DNA of 64,000 nucleotides. Source: Armatimonadota bacterium. Lineage in GTDB: Bacteria > Sysuimicrobiota > Sysuimicrobiia > Sysuimicrobiales > Humicultoraceae. How positions within the stretch are numbered: the first letter of the stretch is position 1; each line of letters opens with the position of its first letter. This document shows, piece after piece, positions 32,685 through 42,593 of the stretch. The notes below the pieces were generated by a model. That model ran no database searches. It worked only from the letters and a program-made list of their open reading frames with translations, and was not told where the DNA came from. The position numbers were made by a program, and so were the translations under genes. The stretch covers positions 1 to 64,000 of the forward strand of contig VGFA01000012.1 in NCBI GenBank assembly GCA_016869025.1, read 5' to 3'.

Positions 32685-33918
32685 GGTTTGCCCTCAACAC
32701 GAGTGTGGCATTGTGGCCCCCGAATCCGAACGCGTTGGAAATCACCGTGCGCAGCCGTCCTGGGCGGGCCACGTTCGGGACGTAATCGAGGTCGCACTCA
32801 GGATCAGGAACCTCATAGTTGATCGTAGGCGGCATCGTCTGGTGGCGCAGCGCCAACGCGCAGGCGATGAACTCCACGCCGCCCGCCGCCCCCATTAGGT
32901 GCCCAATCATGGACTTCGTCGAGCTGACGGCGAGCCGGTGCGCGTGCGCGCCGAAAAGACGTTTGATCGCCAGCGTCTCGAGCCGATCGTTGTACGGCGT
33001 GCTGGTGCCGTGCGCGTTGATGTAGTCAACCTCCTCCGGTGCGACCCCGGCATCGGAGAGGGCCGCGGCCATGCTCCGAAACGCGCCGTCGCCTTCGGGG
33101 TCGGGCTGCGTAATGTGGAAGGCGTCGGCCGTGGCGCCGTAGCCGATCACCTCTCCGTAGATCTGAACCCCGCGCGCCTCGGCGTGCTCCGTCGCTTCCA
33201 GGAGAACCACGCCTGCCCCCTCGCCTATCACGAAGCCGTCTCGACCCGCGTCGAACGGGCGTGATGCCCGGCCGGGCTCGTCGTTGCGCGTGGACATCGC
33301 CCTCATCGAGCAGAACCCGGCCATCGCCAGCGGCGTGATGGCGGCCTCCGAACCTCCTGCCAGCATAGCGTCCACGTCGCCGCGCTCGATCATCCGCGCT
33401 GCGTCACCGATCGCGTTGCCGCCGGTGGCGCACGCCGTCACAACGCAGGAACTCGGCCCCTTGGCCCCCGTGAGAATCGAGGTTACCCCGCTGGCCATGT
33501 TCGAGATGATCATCGGAACGAAGAACGGCGAGACCCGCTCGGGTCCCTTCAGGAGCAGCTGCCGGTGCTGCTCTTCCCACGTCGTGGCGCCTCCGATTCC
33601 CGATCCGATCAGCACGCCGATCCGTGTCGCGTTGGCCGGCGTTATGACGTAGCCGGCGTCGTCGAGCGCCATTCGCCCGGCGGAGTAGGCAAACTGCACG
33701 AATCGGTCGTTGCGCCGCGCCTCCTTGCGGTCCATGAACGCCAGGGCATCGAAACCGCGCACTTCGGCCGCGATCCGCGTCGCGTACCCCGAGGCATCGA
33801 AAGCGGTGATCAGATCCACCCCCGACCGTCCCTCGAGCAGCGCAGACCAGAACTCCTGATGGCCCACGCCGATCGGGCTCACCACGCCCAACCCGGTGAC
33901 CGCAACCCGCCTTCGCAC
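32677..33918 (-). CDS. fabF: beta-ketoacyl-ACP synthase II
   Basis: 413-aa condensing enzyme for elongation in type II fatty-acid synthesis. Nucleophile Cys in [10 protein letters not shown], His in [11 protein letters not shown] and His/Lys in [14 protein letters not shown] complete the C-H-H triad. N-terminal [13 protein letters not shown] and C-terminal [13 protein letters not shown] are canonical. It lies 35 bp after acpP and is followed by an overlapping rnc. Confidence 0.96.
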   Translation of the reverse strand: MRRRVAVTGLGVVSPIGVGHQEFWSALLEGRSGVDLITAFDASGYATRIAAEVRGFDALAFMDRKEARRNDRFVQFAYSAGRMALDDAGYVITPANATRIGVLIGSGIGGATTWEEQHRQLLLKGPERVSPFFVPMIISNMASGVTSILTGAKGPSSCVVTACATGGNAIGDAARMIERGDVDAMLAGGSEAAITPLAMAGFCSMRAMSTRNDEPGRASRPFDAGRDGFVIGEGAGVVLLEATEHAEARGVQIYGEVIGYGATADAFHITQPDPEGDGAFRSMAAALSDAGVAPEEVDYINAHGTSTPYNDRLETLAIKRLFGAHAHRLAVSSTKSMIGHLMGAAGGVEFIACALALRHQTMPPTINYEVPDPECDLDYVPNVARPGRLRTVISNAFGFGGHNATLVLRANHA

Positions 33919-33953
33919 GGGAGATACCCGGAAGCCCCAGGCGCCAGGTGGCG

Positions 33954-34202
33954 CTATTGCGCCGGCTCTTTGGCTTGACGCTCGATGAATGCCACGGCGT
34001 CGCCCACGGTCACTATCTTCTCGGACTGGTCGTCAGGAATCACTATCTCGAACTCATCCTCCAGCGCCATCACGAGCTCGACGACATCGAGGGAGTCCGC
34101 GCCCAGGTCCTCAATGAACGAAGACTCCGGCGAGATCTTGTCCTCTTCCACGTTGAGTTGACTGGCCACCTTCGCCCTAACCCGTTCGAATACCGTTGCC
34201 AT
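33954..34202 (-). CDS. acpP: acyl carrier protein
   Basis: 82-aa ACP carrying growing acyl chains on a phosphopantetheine attached to Ser37 in [13 protein letters not shown]. Acidic, four-helix profile. It lies 18 bp after fabG and 35 bp before fabF, as in many fab operons. Confidence 0.97.
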   Translation of the reverse strand: MATVFERVRAKVASQLNVEEDKISPESSFIEDLGADSLDVVELVMALEDEFEIVIPDDQSEKIVTVGDAVAFIERQAKEPAQ

Positions 34203-34220
34203 GAGCGCCTCCCCCTTCGG

Positions 34221-34970
34221 TCAGTGCATGATCATTCCGCCGTCCACGTTCAGGACCTGCCCGGTAACATACCCGGCTTCATCCGACGCCAGGAAGACCA
34301 CGGCCGCGGCGACATCATCCGCTGCGCCGGCCCGCCCCAACGGTATCTGCGCCAGGTAGCGCTCGACGGTCTCGGGTGCCAGACCCTCGGTCATGCCCGC
34401 CGCGATGTAGCCCGGGGCCACCGCGTTTGCGGTGATCCCGCGCGCCCCGACCTCGCGCGCTACCGCCCGCGTAAGGCCGATGATCCCTGCCTTGGCGGCC
34501 ACATAGTTCGCCTGCCCGGCGTTGCCTCCCTGCCCGGCGGTCGAGGTGATGTTTATGATCCGCCCGCGCCTTTGACGCAGGAACTCGCGCAGTGCGGCCC
34601 TGATACAGTAGAATGTCCCGCTGAGGTTGGTGTCCAGGACGGCCTGCCAATCTTCATCACGCATCCTCAGCACGAGCCCGTCGCGCACGATCCCCGCGTT
34701 GTTCACCAGGATATCCAGCCGGCCGAATTCCTCTAGGGCCGCGGCGATCACACCGGCCGCCTCCTCGGGTCTGGAGAGGTCGGCGCCGACCGCTAGGGCC
34801 CGTCCTCCGGCTGCCTCGATTTCCCCGACAACGGCCAGGGCCGCCTCGCGGTTTCGGCCGTAGTGGACGACCAGGGCCGCGCCTTCCCGGGCCAGCGCCA
34901 CCGCGACGCGGCTGCCGATCCCACCCGAGGCGCCGGTGACCACCGCGACCTTGCCGTCGAGCCGACCCAT
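34221..34970 (-). CDS. fabG: 3-oxoacyl-ACP reductase
   Basis: 249-aa short-chain dehydrogenase that reduces 3-ketoacyl-ACP with NADPH. N-terminal VVTGASGGIGSRVA (TGxxxGxG), LVNNAGI, catalytic Ser in NITSTAGQGGNAGQ and YVAAKAG (Y-x3-K). C-terminal GQVLNVDGGMIM is typical. Eight bp after fabD. Confidence 0.95.
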   Translation of the reverse strand: MGRLDGKVAVVTGASGGIGSRVAVALAREGAALVVHYGRNREAALAVVGEIEAAGGRALAVGADLSRPEEAAGVIAAALEEFGRLDILVNNAGIVRDGLVLRMRDEDWQAVLDTNLSGTFYCIRAALREFLRQRRGRIINITSTAGQGGNAGQANYVAAKAGIIGLTRAVAREVGARGITANAVAPGYIAAGMTEGLAPETVERYLAQIPLGRAGAADDVAAAVVFLASDEAGYVTGQVLNVDGGMIMH

Positions 34971-34978
34971 AGCCCCGG

Positions 34979-35944
34979 CTACCTCCGGCTCCCGGCCGTC
35001 CCCTGTTCGGGTGACGCCGCGACCGATCCGAGCGTCGAGAGCGCCGCGTCAAGCGTGGCCTGGTCCTGCACCGAGACCACCACGGCTCCCGGGGCGGTAC
35101 GTCGAACGAGCCCGGCCAGCGCCGTGCCGGGGCCTACCTCAACGAAGACCGAGGCGCCGAGGGCGCGCAGCGTCACTACCGACTGCTCCCACCGAACCGG
35201 CGCCGCCACCTGGTCGAGCAGCGCGGTCCGTATCTCCTGCGGCTCCCGCACGGGCTGTGCGGTGACGTTGGCTACTACCGGGATCCGGGCAGGAGCCACG
35301 TTCACCCGGCCCAGAGCCGCGGACAGGAGTGCTGACGCGGGCCTCATCAACGAGGTGTGGAATGGGGCGCTGACGGCCAGGCGCGTGACCCGCCGCGCGC
35401 CGGCTGCCAGCAGCCGGGCCGACGCATCCTCAACCGCACCCGCCTCTCCCCCGACAACGACCTGACCGGGCGCGTTGAAGTTGGCGGCTTCGACCACACC
35501 CGGCGTCTGGCGGCAGATCTCGTCCACGCGCTCCGCGGGCAGGCCCATCACCGCCACCATAGCCGTGTGCTGTCCTTCCACGGCGTCCTGCATGAGCTTC
35601 CCGCGCTGCCGCACCAGCGCAACCGCATCGCCAAGCGCGAGCGCCCCGGCCGCCACCAGGGCCGTGTACTCTCCCAGACTGAGCCCGGCGGCCATGGCCG
35701 GCCGGACTCCGTGTTCGGCCAGGGCGGCGGCAGCCGCCCAACTGCACGTGAGTATGGCCGGCTGCGTGTTCTCGGTCTGTCGTAGGCGCTCCTCGGGTCC
35801 CCTGCGGCAGAGGTCCAGGATATCCAGCCCGATGGACTCGCTGGCCTCATCGAAGACGCGTCGCGCCGAGGCGTACCGCGCTGCCAGATCCACGCCCATG
35901 CCCACGTACTGGGCTCCTTGCCCAGGGAAGACGAACGCGATCAC
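34979..35944 (-). CDS. fabD: malonyl-CoA:ACP transacylase
   Basis: 321 aa. Loads malonate onto ACP. FVFPGQGAQYVGMG at the start, the nucleophile elbow AGLSLGEYTALVA (GxSxGE) and a later His in SAPFHTSLM. The C terminus is slightly extended and polar. The ATG overlaps the fabH stop (ATGA). Confidence 0.95.
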   Translation of the reverse strand: MIAFVFPGQGAQYVGMGVDLAARYASARRVFDEASESIGLDILDLCRRGPEERLRQTENTQPAILTCSWAAAAALAEHGVRPAMAAGLSLGEYTALVAAGALALGDAVALVRQRGKLMQDAVEGQHTAMVAVMGLPAERVDEICRQTPGVVEAANFNAPGQVVVGGEAGAVEDASARLLAAGARRVTRLAVSAPFHTSLMRPASALLSAALGRVNVAPARIPVVANVTAQPVREPQEIRTALLDQVAAPVRWEQSVVTLRALGASVFVEVGPGTALAGLVRRTAPGAVVVSVQDQATLDAALSTLGSVAASPEQGTAGSRR

Positions 35945-36972
35945 GGCGTGCGGCCGCCCGACCGCCTGGCCATGGCCGAGTCACCGGTCCACCGGATCGC
36001 GCCGGCGCCCCATGTAAGACCCGCCCCGAAAGCCACGAACACCACCAGGCTGCCCGGGCGGACGCGCCCCTGCTCTACTGCCTCGTACAGCGCCACCGGA
36101 ACCGAAGCCGAAGAGGTGTTGCCGTACCGGTCCGCGTTGACGAAGAACCGCTCCATCGGCTGGCCCAGCCGCTCTGCCGCCGCCTCGATGATGCGGACGT
36201 TTGCCTGGTGGGGCACGAAGCAGTCAACGTCTTCAACCTTGAGGCCGGCCTCTTCCAAGACGCGCTCGATGGCCCGCGGGATCGCCCGAACGGCGAACTT
36301 GTAGACCTCGCGCCCGTTCATCTTGAGGTAGTGCATGCGGGCCGCGACCGTCTCGTGACCCGGAGGCCGCCGCGAGCCGCCGGCCGGCAACTCGATGAGC
36401 GGTGCGCCCGCTCCCTCCGCGCCCAGGTGGAAGGCCAGGAATCCCTCCCCGGACCGGCACGGTCGCAGGATCACCGCCGCGGCGGCATCGCCGAAGAGCA
36501 CGCTCGTGGCGCGGTCGCTCCAGTCGGTGATACGTGAGAGGACCTCGGTGCCAATGATCATCACGGTCTCGGCCCTGCCGGAGGCAATCGCCGCGTGCCC
36601 TATCGCCACCCCGTAGGCCCAACTGCTGCAGGCCGCAGACGCGTCGAAGGCACCGGCGCGCCGGGCGCCCAGCCGATCCTGCACCAGGCACGCGGTCGCC
36701 GGGAACAGCATGTCCGGCGTTGCGGTCCCCACGACGATGAGGTCGAGCTCGTCTGCCACAACCCCCGCGTCGGCAAGTGCCTCGGCCGCCGCCTCGCATG
36801 CCAGGTCCGAGGCGGCCACCTCGGGAGCCGCAATGCGGCGCTCACGGATCCCGGTGCGCGTCCGGATCCACTCGTCGCTGGTATCCACCATCCGCTCCAG
36901 CTCCTGGTTCGTCAGGACGCGCGGTGGGATTCCGCGTCCGATGCCAGCGATGGTTGAACCGCGGACTGCCAT
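35941..36972 (-). CDS. fabH: beta-ketoacyl-ACP synthase III
   Basis: About 343 aa. Starts fatty-acid synthesis by condensing acetyl- or branched acyl-CoA with malonyl-ACP. Catalytic Cys in DASAACSSWAYG, His in FVPHQANVRII and Asn in ADRYGNTSSASV. ATG at 36972 gives the usual N terminus (GSTIAGIGRGIPPRVLTN); the longer reading adds basic non-family residues. It overlaps plsX coding? No: the longer reading would; the chosen start leaves a 40-bp gap. Confidence 0.95.
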   Translation of the reverse strand: MAVRGSTIAGIGRGIPPRVLTNQELERMVDTSDEWIRTRTGIRERRIAAPEVAASDLACEAAAEALADAGVVADELDLIVVGTATPDMLFPATACLVQDRLGARRAGAFDASAACSSWAYGVAIGHAAIASGRAETVMIIGTEVLSRITDWSDRATSVLFGDAAAAVILRPCRSGEGFLAFHLGAEGAGAPLIELPAGGSRRPPGHETVAARMHYLKMNGREVYKFAVRAIPRAIERVLEEAGLKVEDVDCFVPHQANVRIIEAAAERLGQPMERFFVNADRYGNTSSASVPVALYEAVEQGRVRPGSLVVFVAFGAGLTWGAGAIRWTGDSAMARRSGGRTP

Positions 36973-37012
36973 CAGTAACCTTCGTCTCTTGCGGCGCTGT
37001 CCTGGCGCATGG

Positions 37013-38038
37013 TCACCTGAGGCATGGGATGGCTTCCACCTCGCCACCGTGGATGGCGGAGCTGATGCGTGCCGGTACCTGGTGCGTGGCGGCGTCCATC
37101 GCCGCGCGAATCGCGTTGCGGATGGCGCGGGGGTTGGATCGGCCGTGGGCGATGATGCACACGCCGTTGATGCCCAGCAGCGGCGCGCCCCCGTGCTCCC
37201 GGTAGTCCAGCCGCCCCCAGATCCTGCGGGCGGGACCGAGCAGGGGAAGCAGATAGAGCGCCAGCAGCCGGCCGCGCCAGCCCCGAAGCTCGGAGGTGAA
37301 TATCTGGCGGATCGCCCGGACCAGTCCTTCCCCGCACTTCAGCACGACGTTTCCAACGAACCCATCGCAGACCACCACGTCCGCGAGGCCGAAGAAGAGG
37401 TCCTTCCCCTCGATGTTGCCCGCGAAGCAGAGGCTCGAGTCGCGAAGGAGGCCGGCCGCGTGAATCGTCGCGTCGTTGCCCTTGATGTCCTCCTCACCGT
37501 TGCTGAGAAGGCCCACGCGTGGCGAGCCAATCCCGAGCACCTCCCGCGCGTAGATGTCGCCCATAAGCCCAAACTGCGCGAGGTGCTGCGGCCTGCAGTC
37601 CACGTTCGCCCCTGCGTCCAGCAGCACGACCGGCCGTCCGCTCACCGTGGGCAGGACCGCGGCGATTGCCGGCCGGTCTATCCCCTTGATGCGCCCCAGT
37701 ATCAACATGCCGGCGCCCATTGCCGCGCCCGTGTGCCCCGCGCTGACGACTGCGTCGGCTTTGCCTTCGCGCACCTGCTGCACCGCCACCGCGATGCTGG
37801 AACGGCGCTTGCGGCGCAGGGCCATCGCCGGGTGCTCGTGCATCTCGATCACGTCCGGGGCCTCGACGATCTCAACGGGGAGGGGGCCCGCACCGACGCG
37901 GCGCAACTCCGCCTCGATCCTCGCCGGAATGCCCACGAGGACCGGCTCAACGCCGAAGTCGCGCGCGGCCTGGACCGCTCCCTCCACGATGGCACGGGGA
38001 GCGTGGTCCCCGCCCATCGCATCCACAGCGACCCTCAT
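37013..38038 (-). CDS. plsX: phosphate acyltransferase
   Basis: 341 aa. Converts acyl-ACP to acyl-phosphate for phospholipid synthesis. N-terminal AVDAMGGDHAPRAIVEGA is diagnostic, with VSAGHTGAAMGAGM and VVCDGFVGNVVLK in the core. It follows rpmF by 22 bp, a very common pairing. No FapR-type operator was recognised at the operon promoter. Confidence 0.96.
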   Translation of the reverse strand: MRVAVDAMGGDHAPRAIVEGAVQAARDFGVEPVLVGIPARIEAELRRVGAGPLPVEIVEAPDVIEMHEHPAMALRRKRRSSIAVAVQQVREGKADAVVSAGHTGAAMGAGMLILGRIKGIDRPAIAAVLPTVSGRPVVLLDAGANVDCRPQHLAQFGLMGDIYAREVLGIGSPRVGLLSNGEEDIKGNDATIHAAGLLRDSSLCFAGNIEGKDLFFGLADVVVCDGFVGNVVLKCGEGLVRAIRQIFTSELRGWRGRLLALYLLPLLGPARRIWGRLDYREHGGAPLLGINGVCIIAHGRSNPRAIRNAIRAAMDAATHQVPARISSAIHGGEVEAIPCLR

Positions 38039-38060
38039 CGCCGGGCCCGTATCCCGGGCA

Positions 38061-38261
38061 CTACGCTTCCTTCTTCTTGGACTGCCGGCTCTTGACTGCC
38101 ACGACCTCGCGCCCGTCGTAGAAGCCGCAGGAGGGACAAACCCGGTGGGGAACGATGCGGGACTTGCACTGCGGGCATGTCACAAGGGCGATCACGCTCG
38201 CCTTGAAATGACTTCGGCGCGAACCGGTCCTTGACTTGGGATGTCGTCGCTTCTGGGCCAC
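38061..38261 (-). CDS. rpmF: 50S ribosomal protein L32
   Basis: 66 aa. AQKRRHPKSRTGSRRSHFK at the N terminus and two CxxC pairs (CPQC, CPSC) forming the zinc ribbon; the paralogue state is the Cys+ (zinc-binding) form. Basic C-terminal tail KSRQSKKKEA. Lies 37 bp after yceD. Confidence 0.97.
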   Translation of the reverse strand: MAQKRRHPKSRTGSRRSHFKASVIALVTCPQCKSRIVPHRVCPSCGFYDGREVVAVKSRQSKKKEA

Positions 38262-38298
38262 AGAATCTCCTCCAGTTTCTCAGCGCGCAAGCGCAGAC

Positions 38299-38724
38299 TC
38301 ACTCGCAGGCACAGCGCCCGGCATTGAGGTCGGCCCCGCATTTGCCGCACAGCCCCGGGCAATCAGGGTGGCAGCGCGCCGGAGTGGGCAACGCCAGCAG
38401 GAGCATCTCTCGCGCCAGCGCGTCAACGTCCAGTACCGTGGTGCCCTGGGCCGCCGCGAGGAACTCCTCGCCGTCCCACGCGAGATCCTCGTACACCGGC
38501 GCTTCGACAACGGCGCGGAACGGCGCGGCACAGCGGTCGCACACGAGATCAACCCGCGTCACCAGCCGTCCCTCCACCCTCAGGGACGGTCCCAGATTGG
38601 TGAGCGAGAGGGTTCCCTCGACGGGACCGACGAACGGCATCTCGACGATCCCGCTCGCCATCGGCTCGCTGCAACTCACCACGAGCGCGGCGCCCCGTTC
38701 GGCGCGCAGGGCACGGAGATCCAT
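38299..38724 (-). CDS. YceD/DUF177 family protein
   Basis: About 141 aa. DUF177 proteins precede rpmF in most bacteria and are linked to 23S rRNA accumulation. A CDRC motif (CDRCAAPFRAVV) and the C-terminal CxxxCxxLCxxCG cluster (CHPDCPGLCGKCGADLN) likely bind zinc. ATG at 38724 is used; a GTG two codons upstream is an alternative. The promoter at 38758-38787 gives a 5' leader of about 27 nt. Confidence 0.88.
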   Translation of the reverse strand: MDLRALRAERGAALVVSCSEPMASGIVEMPFVGPVEGTLSLTNLGPSLRVEGRLVTRVDLVCDRCAAPFRAVVEAPVYEDLAWDGEEFLAAAQGTTVLDVDALAREMLLLALPTPARCHPDCPGLCGKCGADLNAGRCACE

Positions 38725-38757
38725 TCTCACGGCAGGTGCGCCTCGCCAAACATGCCC

Positions 38758-38787
38758 ATTATAGGGACCGGGTTTTTGGGGTGTCAA
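38758..38787 (-). promoter_or_regulatory. consensus sigma-70 promoter of the yceD-rpmF-plsX-fab operon
   Basis: TTGACA (38782-38787), 18-bp spacer, TATAAT (38758-38763). Probable start near 38751. It is the only clear promoter before a run of nine or more same-strand genes. Confidence 0.8.
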
Positions 38788-38813
38788 TGAACGCGCTCAC
38801 CCGGGCCGCCTAT

Positions 38814-38843
38814 CACGTTCGCCGGTCACGTTCGCCGGTCACG
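38814..38843. repeat. 13-bp tandem repeat (2.3 copies)
   Basis: The unit CACGTTCGCCGGT occurs twice in a row (38814-38826, 38827-38839) followed by CACG. It spans the stop codon of the coiled-coil gene at 38826, whose final residues RDRRT come from the repeat, and so may mark a recent slippage event. Confidence 0.7.
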
Positions 38844-39290
38844 CCCACCCGGCGCGCGCAGCACCTCCTGCCCGCGGCGGATTGCCGCCAGGATCCTTTC
38901 CATCTCCGTCTCGAGGCGCGCCAGCACCGCGGCGGCATACTCGTCTGCCCCACGCCGGATGCGGTCGGCTTCGCGCTTTGCCTCGTCGGTCGCAGCAGGG
39001 CCCTCCGAGGCACGCCCGCGGGCGGCTCCGGACTCGGCGAGCGATCGGGCATGGGACTGCGCGTCCAGCACAATGCGCCGGGCTTCTTCGCGAGAGCGCG
39101 CCAGCGCCAGTTCTGCCTCCTCCATCAGGCGGGAGGCCTGGTGGAGCTCCCTGGGCAGGGCCGCCCGCGCCATTCGAAACAGACCCAGGACCTCGTCCTC
39201 GATGGCCTGGCGCCGATCGGCCGGCAGACGCCCCAGGTGGCGACGCAGTACGCTCTCGGCCCGGTCGAGCAGTTCCAGCACGGTCTCCAC
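38826..39290 (-). CDS. coiled-coil protein of unknown function next to coaD
   Basis: 154 aa, strongly charged and helical throughout (EEAELALARSREEARRIVLDA, DEAKREADRIRRGADEYAAAV). It resembles the stalk-like peripheral subunits of ATP synthases or DivIVA-like scaffolds in pattern only, and homologues of this type often sit beside coaD. No membrane segment and no catalytic motif. It lies 3 bp after coaD. The C terminus is formed by a 13-bp tandem duplication. Confidence 0.65.
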   Translation of the reverse strand: METVLELLDRAESVLRRHLGRLPADRRQAIEDEVLGLFRMARAALPRELHQASRLMEEAELALARSREEARRIVLDAQSHARSLAESGAARGRASEGPAATDEAKREADRIRRGADEYAAAVLARLETEMERILAAIRRGQEVLRAPGGRDRRT

Positions 39291-39293
39291 GGG

Positions 39294-39782
39294 CTACCCT
39301 TGCCTGGGCCACCTGACCCGCAGTCGTTCGCCAACCGCGGGCGGCACAAGCCCGCCGACGTCACCGCCCAGCGCGGCCACCTCGCGGATGAGCGCCGATG
39401 ACACGAACGCGAACTGCGGGTCGGCGATGAACAGCAGGGTGTCCAGGTCAGGAGCCAGGCGGCGGTTCATCGCCGACTGCTTGAGCTCGTAGTCGAAATC
39501 TCCGACCGCGCGCAATCCCTTTATCAGACAGGTCGCGCCACGCGAGCGTGCGAAGTCAACGGTCAGCCCGCTGTAGGCCACCACCTCGACCGTCGGGAAC
39601 CCCGCGATTGCCTCCCGCAGCATCTCGACTCGGTCATCAAGGGGGAACGTACCCAGGCCCTTGTCTATGTTCTCCGCGACCGCCACGATGACCCGGTCGA
39701 AGAGGCACACGGCCCTGCGGATGACCTCCATGTGACCGTGGTGAACAGGATCGAAACTCCCAGGGTAGACGGCAATGCGCAC
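39294..39782 (-). CDS. coaD: phosphopantetheine adenylyltransferase
   Basis: 162 aa. Fourth step of coenzyme A synthesis, joining 4'-phosphopantetheine to ATP. AVYPGSFDPVHHGHMEVIRRA contains the nucleotidyl-transfer TxGH/HxGH-type motif (HHGH); KGLRAVGDFDYELK and the SSALIREVA loop are canonical. It precedes the coiled-coil gene and follows rsmD by 18 bp. Confidence 0.95.
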   Translation of the reverse strand: MRIAVYPGSFDPVHHGHMEVIRRAVCLFDRVIVAVAENIDKGLGTFPLDDRVEMLREAIAGFPTVEVVAYSGLTVDFARSRGATCLIKGLRAVGDFDYELKQSAMNRRLAPDLDTLLFIADPQFAFVSSALIREVAALGGDVGGLVPPAVGERLRVRWPRQG

Positions 39783-39800
39783 GCCGACTCCTTTCTCCCG

Positions 39801-40361
39801 CTAGGAGCGGGGCCCCTCGCTGGTGCAAATGAACCACAGCGCGGTCTCGCCGTACCGTGCCTCCCGCGCCATCTCCTGACCAGTGGCCAGCGCGGGTCTG
39901 TCCCTCCAGTGACCCTCTGCTACGATCAGTCCTCCTGGGGCCAGGACCCCGGAGTCGGCTATCGCAGCCAGCGACCTCTCGATCAACCCCATCCCGTACG
40001 GCGGGTCCAGGAGCACCAGGTCGAACACGTCTCCGGCGCGGGCCAGGCGACGCAGCGCCTCAACCGCGTCCTGGCGCCGCACCACCGCACGCTGTTCCAA
40101 TCCCTGGCGCCTCAATTGCTCGCGGATCACACGCACCTGCACCGCGTCGCACTCCACGAAGACCGCCCGACGCGCCCCCCTCTGGAGGGCTTCTATGCCG
40201 AGCGCCCCGGTCCCCGCGAACAGGTCAAGAACGGCACGCCCGGCCACCCATGCCCCGAGGGAATCATACAACCCGGCCCGCACGCGCGAGGCAGTGGGGC
40301 GCAGCCGGTCACGCCGCGCGCTTCTGGGAACCGGGCCGGCAGATCGGCGGCCAGGACTCAC
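39801..40361 (-). CDS. rsmD: 16S rRNA (guanine-966-N2) methyltransferase
   Basis: 186 aa. SAM site VLDLFAGTGALGIEALQRGA and catalytic DPPYG (in LVLLDPPYGMGL). The N-terminal RPTASRVRAGLYDSL is typical. GTG start at 40361, 5 bp after the recG stop. rsmD-coaD adjacency is common. Confidence 0.94.
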   Translation of the reverse strand: MSPGRRSAGPVPRSARRDRLRPTASRVRAGLYDSLGAWVAGRAVLDLFAGTGALGIEALQRGARRAVFVECDAVQVRVIREQLRRQGLEQRAVVRRQDAVEALRRLARAGDVFDLVLLDPPYGMGLIERSLAAIADSGVLAPGGLIVAEGHWRDRPALATGQEMAREARYGETALWFICTSEGPRS

Positions 40362-40366
40362 GGGCG

Positions 40367-42493
40367 TCAGCCCACCGAGGCCAGGCCAGCGCGCGCCGCC
40401 ATCTGGCGGCGCGCCGCCTCACCCAGCCCCTGGGCCTGGGGAGAGACCAGATCGGGATCCTCGCGCAGGAGCGCCTCGGCCTCCCTCCGGGCTTCCTCCA
40501 GCAGGGGAAGATCTCCTATCAGGTCTGCCACGCGCAGACCTCCCATTCCGTGCTGTCGGACGCCCAGGACCTCCCCGGGCCCACGCAGCTCGAGGTCTTC
40601 CTGGGCGATCCGGAACCCATCGTTGGTGGACCGCATGACCTCGAGGCGGCGCTGACCAACCTCGGTTGCCGGGTCGGCTATCAGCACGCAGTAGGAGCGC
40701 GCCGGGCCGCGGCCGACCCGGCCGCGCAGCTGGTGGAGTTGGGCCAGCCCGTAGCGGTCCGCGTCCTCGATGATCATGATCGAGGCGTTGGGAATGTCAA
40801 TCCCCACCTCGATCACCGTGGTGGCCACCAGCACGTCGATTGCACCTGCGCGCAGTGCCTCCATCCGTTCCTCCCGCTGGGAGGGGGAGAGGCGGCCGTG
40901 CATTACGTCCAGCCGAATGCCGGCGAGCGGACCGGCGGCCAGTTCGCGCGCCAGCTCGATCGCCGATCGCACCTGCACCGCTTCCGACTCCTCGATCAGC
41001 GGGCATACCACGAATGCCTGCCGGCCCGCAGCCACCTGATCGCGGACGAAGGCGTACACCGCGGGCCTGGAGGCCTTGGGTCGCACAAAGGTCCTGACAG
41101 CATGGCGACCAGGCGGCAGCTCGTCCAGCACCGAGACGTCGAGGTCACCGTAGACCGTGAGCGTCAGCGTACGCGGAATGGGCGTCGCGGTCATCACCAG
41201 AACGTCCGGGGCCTGGCCCTTCTGCCGCAGCCGCGACCGCTGCATGACCCCGAATCTGTGCTGCTCGTCCACGACCGCCAGGCCCAGCCGCTCGAAGATC
41301 ACCCCTTCCTCCAGCAGCGCGTGCGTGCCCACGATCACGCACCTTTCGCCGCGCCGCAGCGCGGCCAGCGCCGCCGCCCGCTCCGAGGCGTCCACGCTGC
41401 CGGTTAGCAGGTGCACGCCCACACCCATGGGCTCCAGCAGGCGCGCCACGGTAAGGAGGTGCTGGCCGGCGAGGATCTCTGTCGGAGCCATCAGCGCTCC
41501 CTGGCTGCCGCCCTCGACGCAGGCGAGCAACGCCGCGGCCGCGACCACGGTCTTCCCGGACCCAACGTCGCCGTGCAGGAGCCGGTTCATCGGCACGCCT
41601 CCGCGCAGGTCGGCCAGGACCTCGCCGATCACGCGCTGCTGGGCACCGGTGAGGGCGAACGGCAGCGATGCCAGGAGCCGGACCACTGCGTCCCCGAACG
41701 GTCGGTAGGCCGCGCGCCTGGGCGTCAGGGCCACGGCGCGGCGCTGTTGCAGGACCCCCAATTGCAGGACCAGTATCTCCTCGAAGGCCAACCGGCGGCG
41801 ACCCGCGGCCTGGGCCTGCTCGTCTTCGGGGAAGTGAGCAGCCCACAGCGCCTGGTGCAGGTCGGGCAGGTGCAGGCGGCGCCGCAACTCCTCGGGTAGC
41901 AGCTCCGGCAGTTCGGCCGCGTACCCGGCAAGCGCGGTGCGCGCCATCGTCCTCAGCGCTCTCTGCGGCAATCCCTCGGTCGAAGGATAGACGGGCACGA
42001 GCCTCCCGACCAACCAGGGGTCGGCGTCCACCTCCAGCACCTCAACCTCTGGCGACACGAACTGGAGTCCCCGGCCGATCCGCTCCACCCGTCCGTAGAG
42101 ACTGACCTGCTGGCCGCGGGACAGACGCTGCCCGAGGTAGGGCTGATTGAACCAGACCGCGTGCGCGGCACCGGTAGCGTCCACTATGCCGGCCCGGACC
42201 AGGGTGGTACCGCGTCGCGTCCGGACCGTCTGCACGCGCTCAATCCGCGCGATGGCCACCTGATAGGCGCCCTCGATCAGCCGGCCGAGCGGCGTTGGGT
42301 TCCGCCGGTCCTCGTGGCGACGGGGAAGGTGCAGGAGCAGGTCGTGTACCGTGGTAATGCCCAGGCGGGACAGCAGGGCTGCCCGGGCTGGCCCCACACC
42401 GCGCAGGTACTGTACAGGGCTGTGCGGATCGCTCCGGCGCTCCGATGCGGAAACCGTAGATGGGCGGGGCGCTGCAACGTTACGCCTGGTCAT
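40367..42493 (-). CDS. recG: ATP-dependent DNA helicase RecG
   Basis: 708-aa fork-remodelling helicase. N-terminal wedge/OB domain (about 30-200), Walker [16 protein letters not shown], Walker [11 protein letters not shown] (DEQH), TATPIPRTL (motif III), [13 protein letters not shown] and QLRGRVGRG (motif VI), and the C-terminal GTxQHG-like region ([11 protein letters not shown]). The ATG lies 3 nt after the stop of a 15-codon leader ORF, with GGTGAGG upstream. Confidence 0.95.
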   Translation of the reverse strand: MTRRNVAAPRPSTVSASERRSDPHSPVQYLRGVGPARAALLSRLGITTVHDLLLHLPRRHEDRRNPTPLGRLIEGAYQVAIARIERVQTVRTRRGTTLVRAGIVDATGAAHAVWFNQPYLGQRLSRGQQVSLYGRVERIGRGLQFVSPEVEVLEVDADPWLVGRLVPVYPSTEGLPQRALRTMARTALAGYAAELPELLPEELRRRLHLPDLHQALWAAHFPEDEQAQAAGRRRLAFEEILVLQLGVLQQRRAVALTPRRAAYRPFGDAVVRLLASLPFALTGAQQRVIGEVLADLRGGVPMNRLLHGDVGSGKTVVAAAALLACVEGGSQGALMAPTEILAGQHLLTVARLLEPMGVGVHLLTGSVDASERAAALAALRRGERCVIVGTHALLEEGVIFERLGLAVVDEQHRFGVMQRSRLRQKGQAPDVLVMTATPIPRTLTLTVYGDLDVSVLDELPPGRHAVRTFVRPKASRPAVYAFVRDQVAAGRQAFVVCPLIEESEAVQVRSAIELARELAAGPLAGIRLDVMHGRLSPSQREERMEALRAGAIDVLVATTVIEVGIDIPNASIMIIEDADRYGLAQLHQLRGRVGRGPARSYCVLIADPATEVGQRRLEVMRSTNDGFRIAQEDLELRGPGEVLGVRQHGMGGLRVADLIGDLPLLEEARREAEALLREDPDLVSPQAQGLGEAARRQMAARAGLASVG

Positions 42494-42496
42494 CCC

Positions 42497-42544
42497 TCAC
42501 CGGCCCGGGCACAGCCGCGGGTCTGGCTTCTTGTTCGTCGCCAT
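42497..42544 (-). CDS. 15-codon leader ORF upstream of recG
   Basis: ATG at 42544 preceded by AAGGAG (8-nt spacing); it encodes [15 protein letters not shown] and stops at TGA 42497-42499, 3 nt before the recG ATG. An alternative ATG at 42548 in another frame reads 22 codons into recG. Position and ribosome site suggest translational coupling; a real peptide function is unproven. Confidence 0.35.
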   Translation of the reverse strand: MATNKKPDPRLCPGR

Positions 42545-42564
42545 GCATGGCTCTCCTTGCGCGG

Positions 42565-42593
42565 TTGCGGACCCAGTGTGCCTGTGCTAGAAT
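42565..42593 (+). promoter_or_regulatory. promoter of rpmB
   Basis: TTGCGG (42565-42570), 17-bp spacer, TAGAAT (42588-42593), giving a start near 42600 and a leader of about 45 nt with GAGAGGTG before the ATG. Confidence 0.6.
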
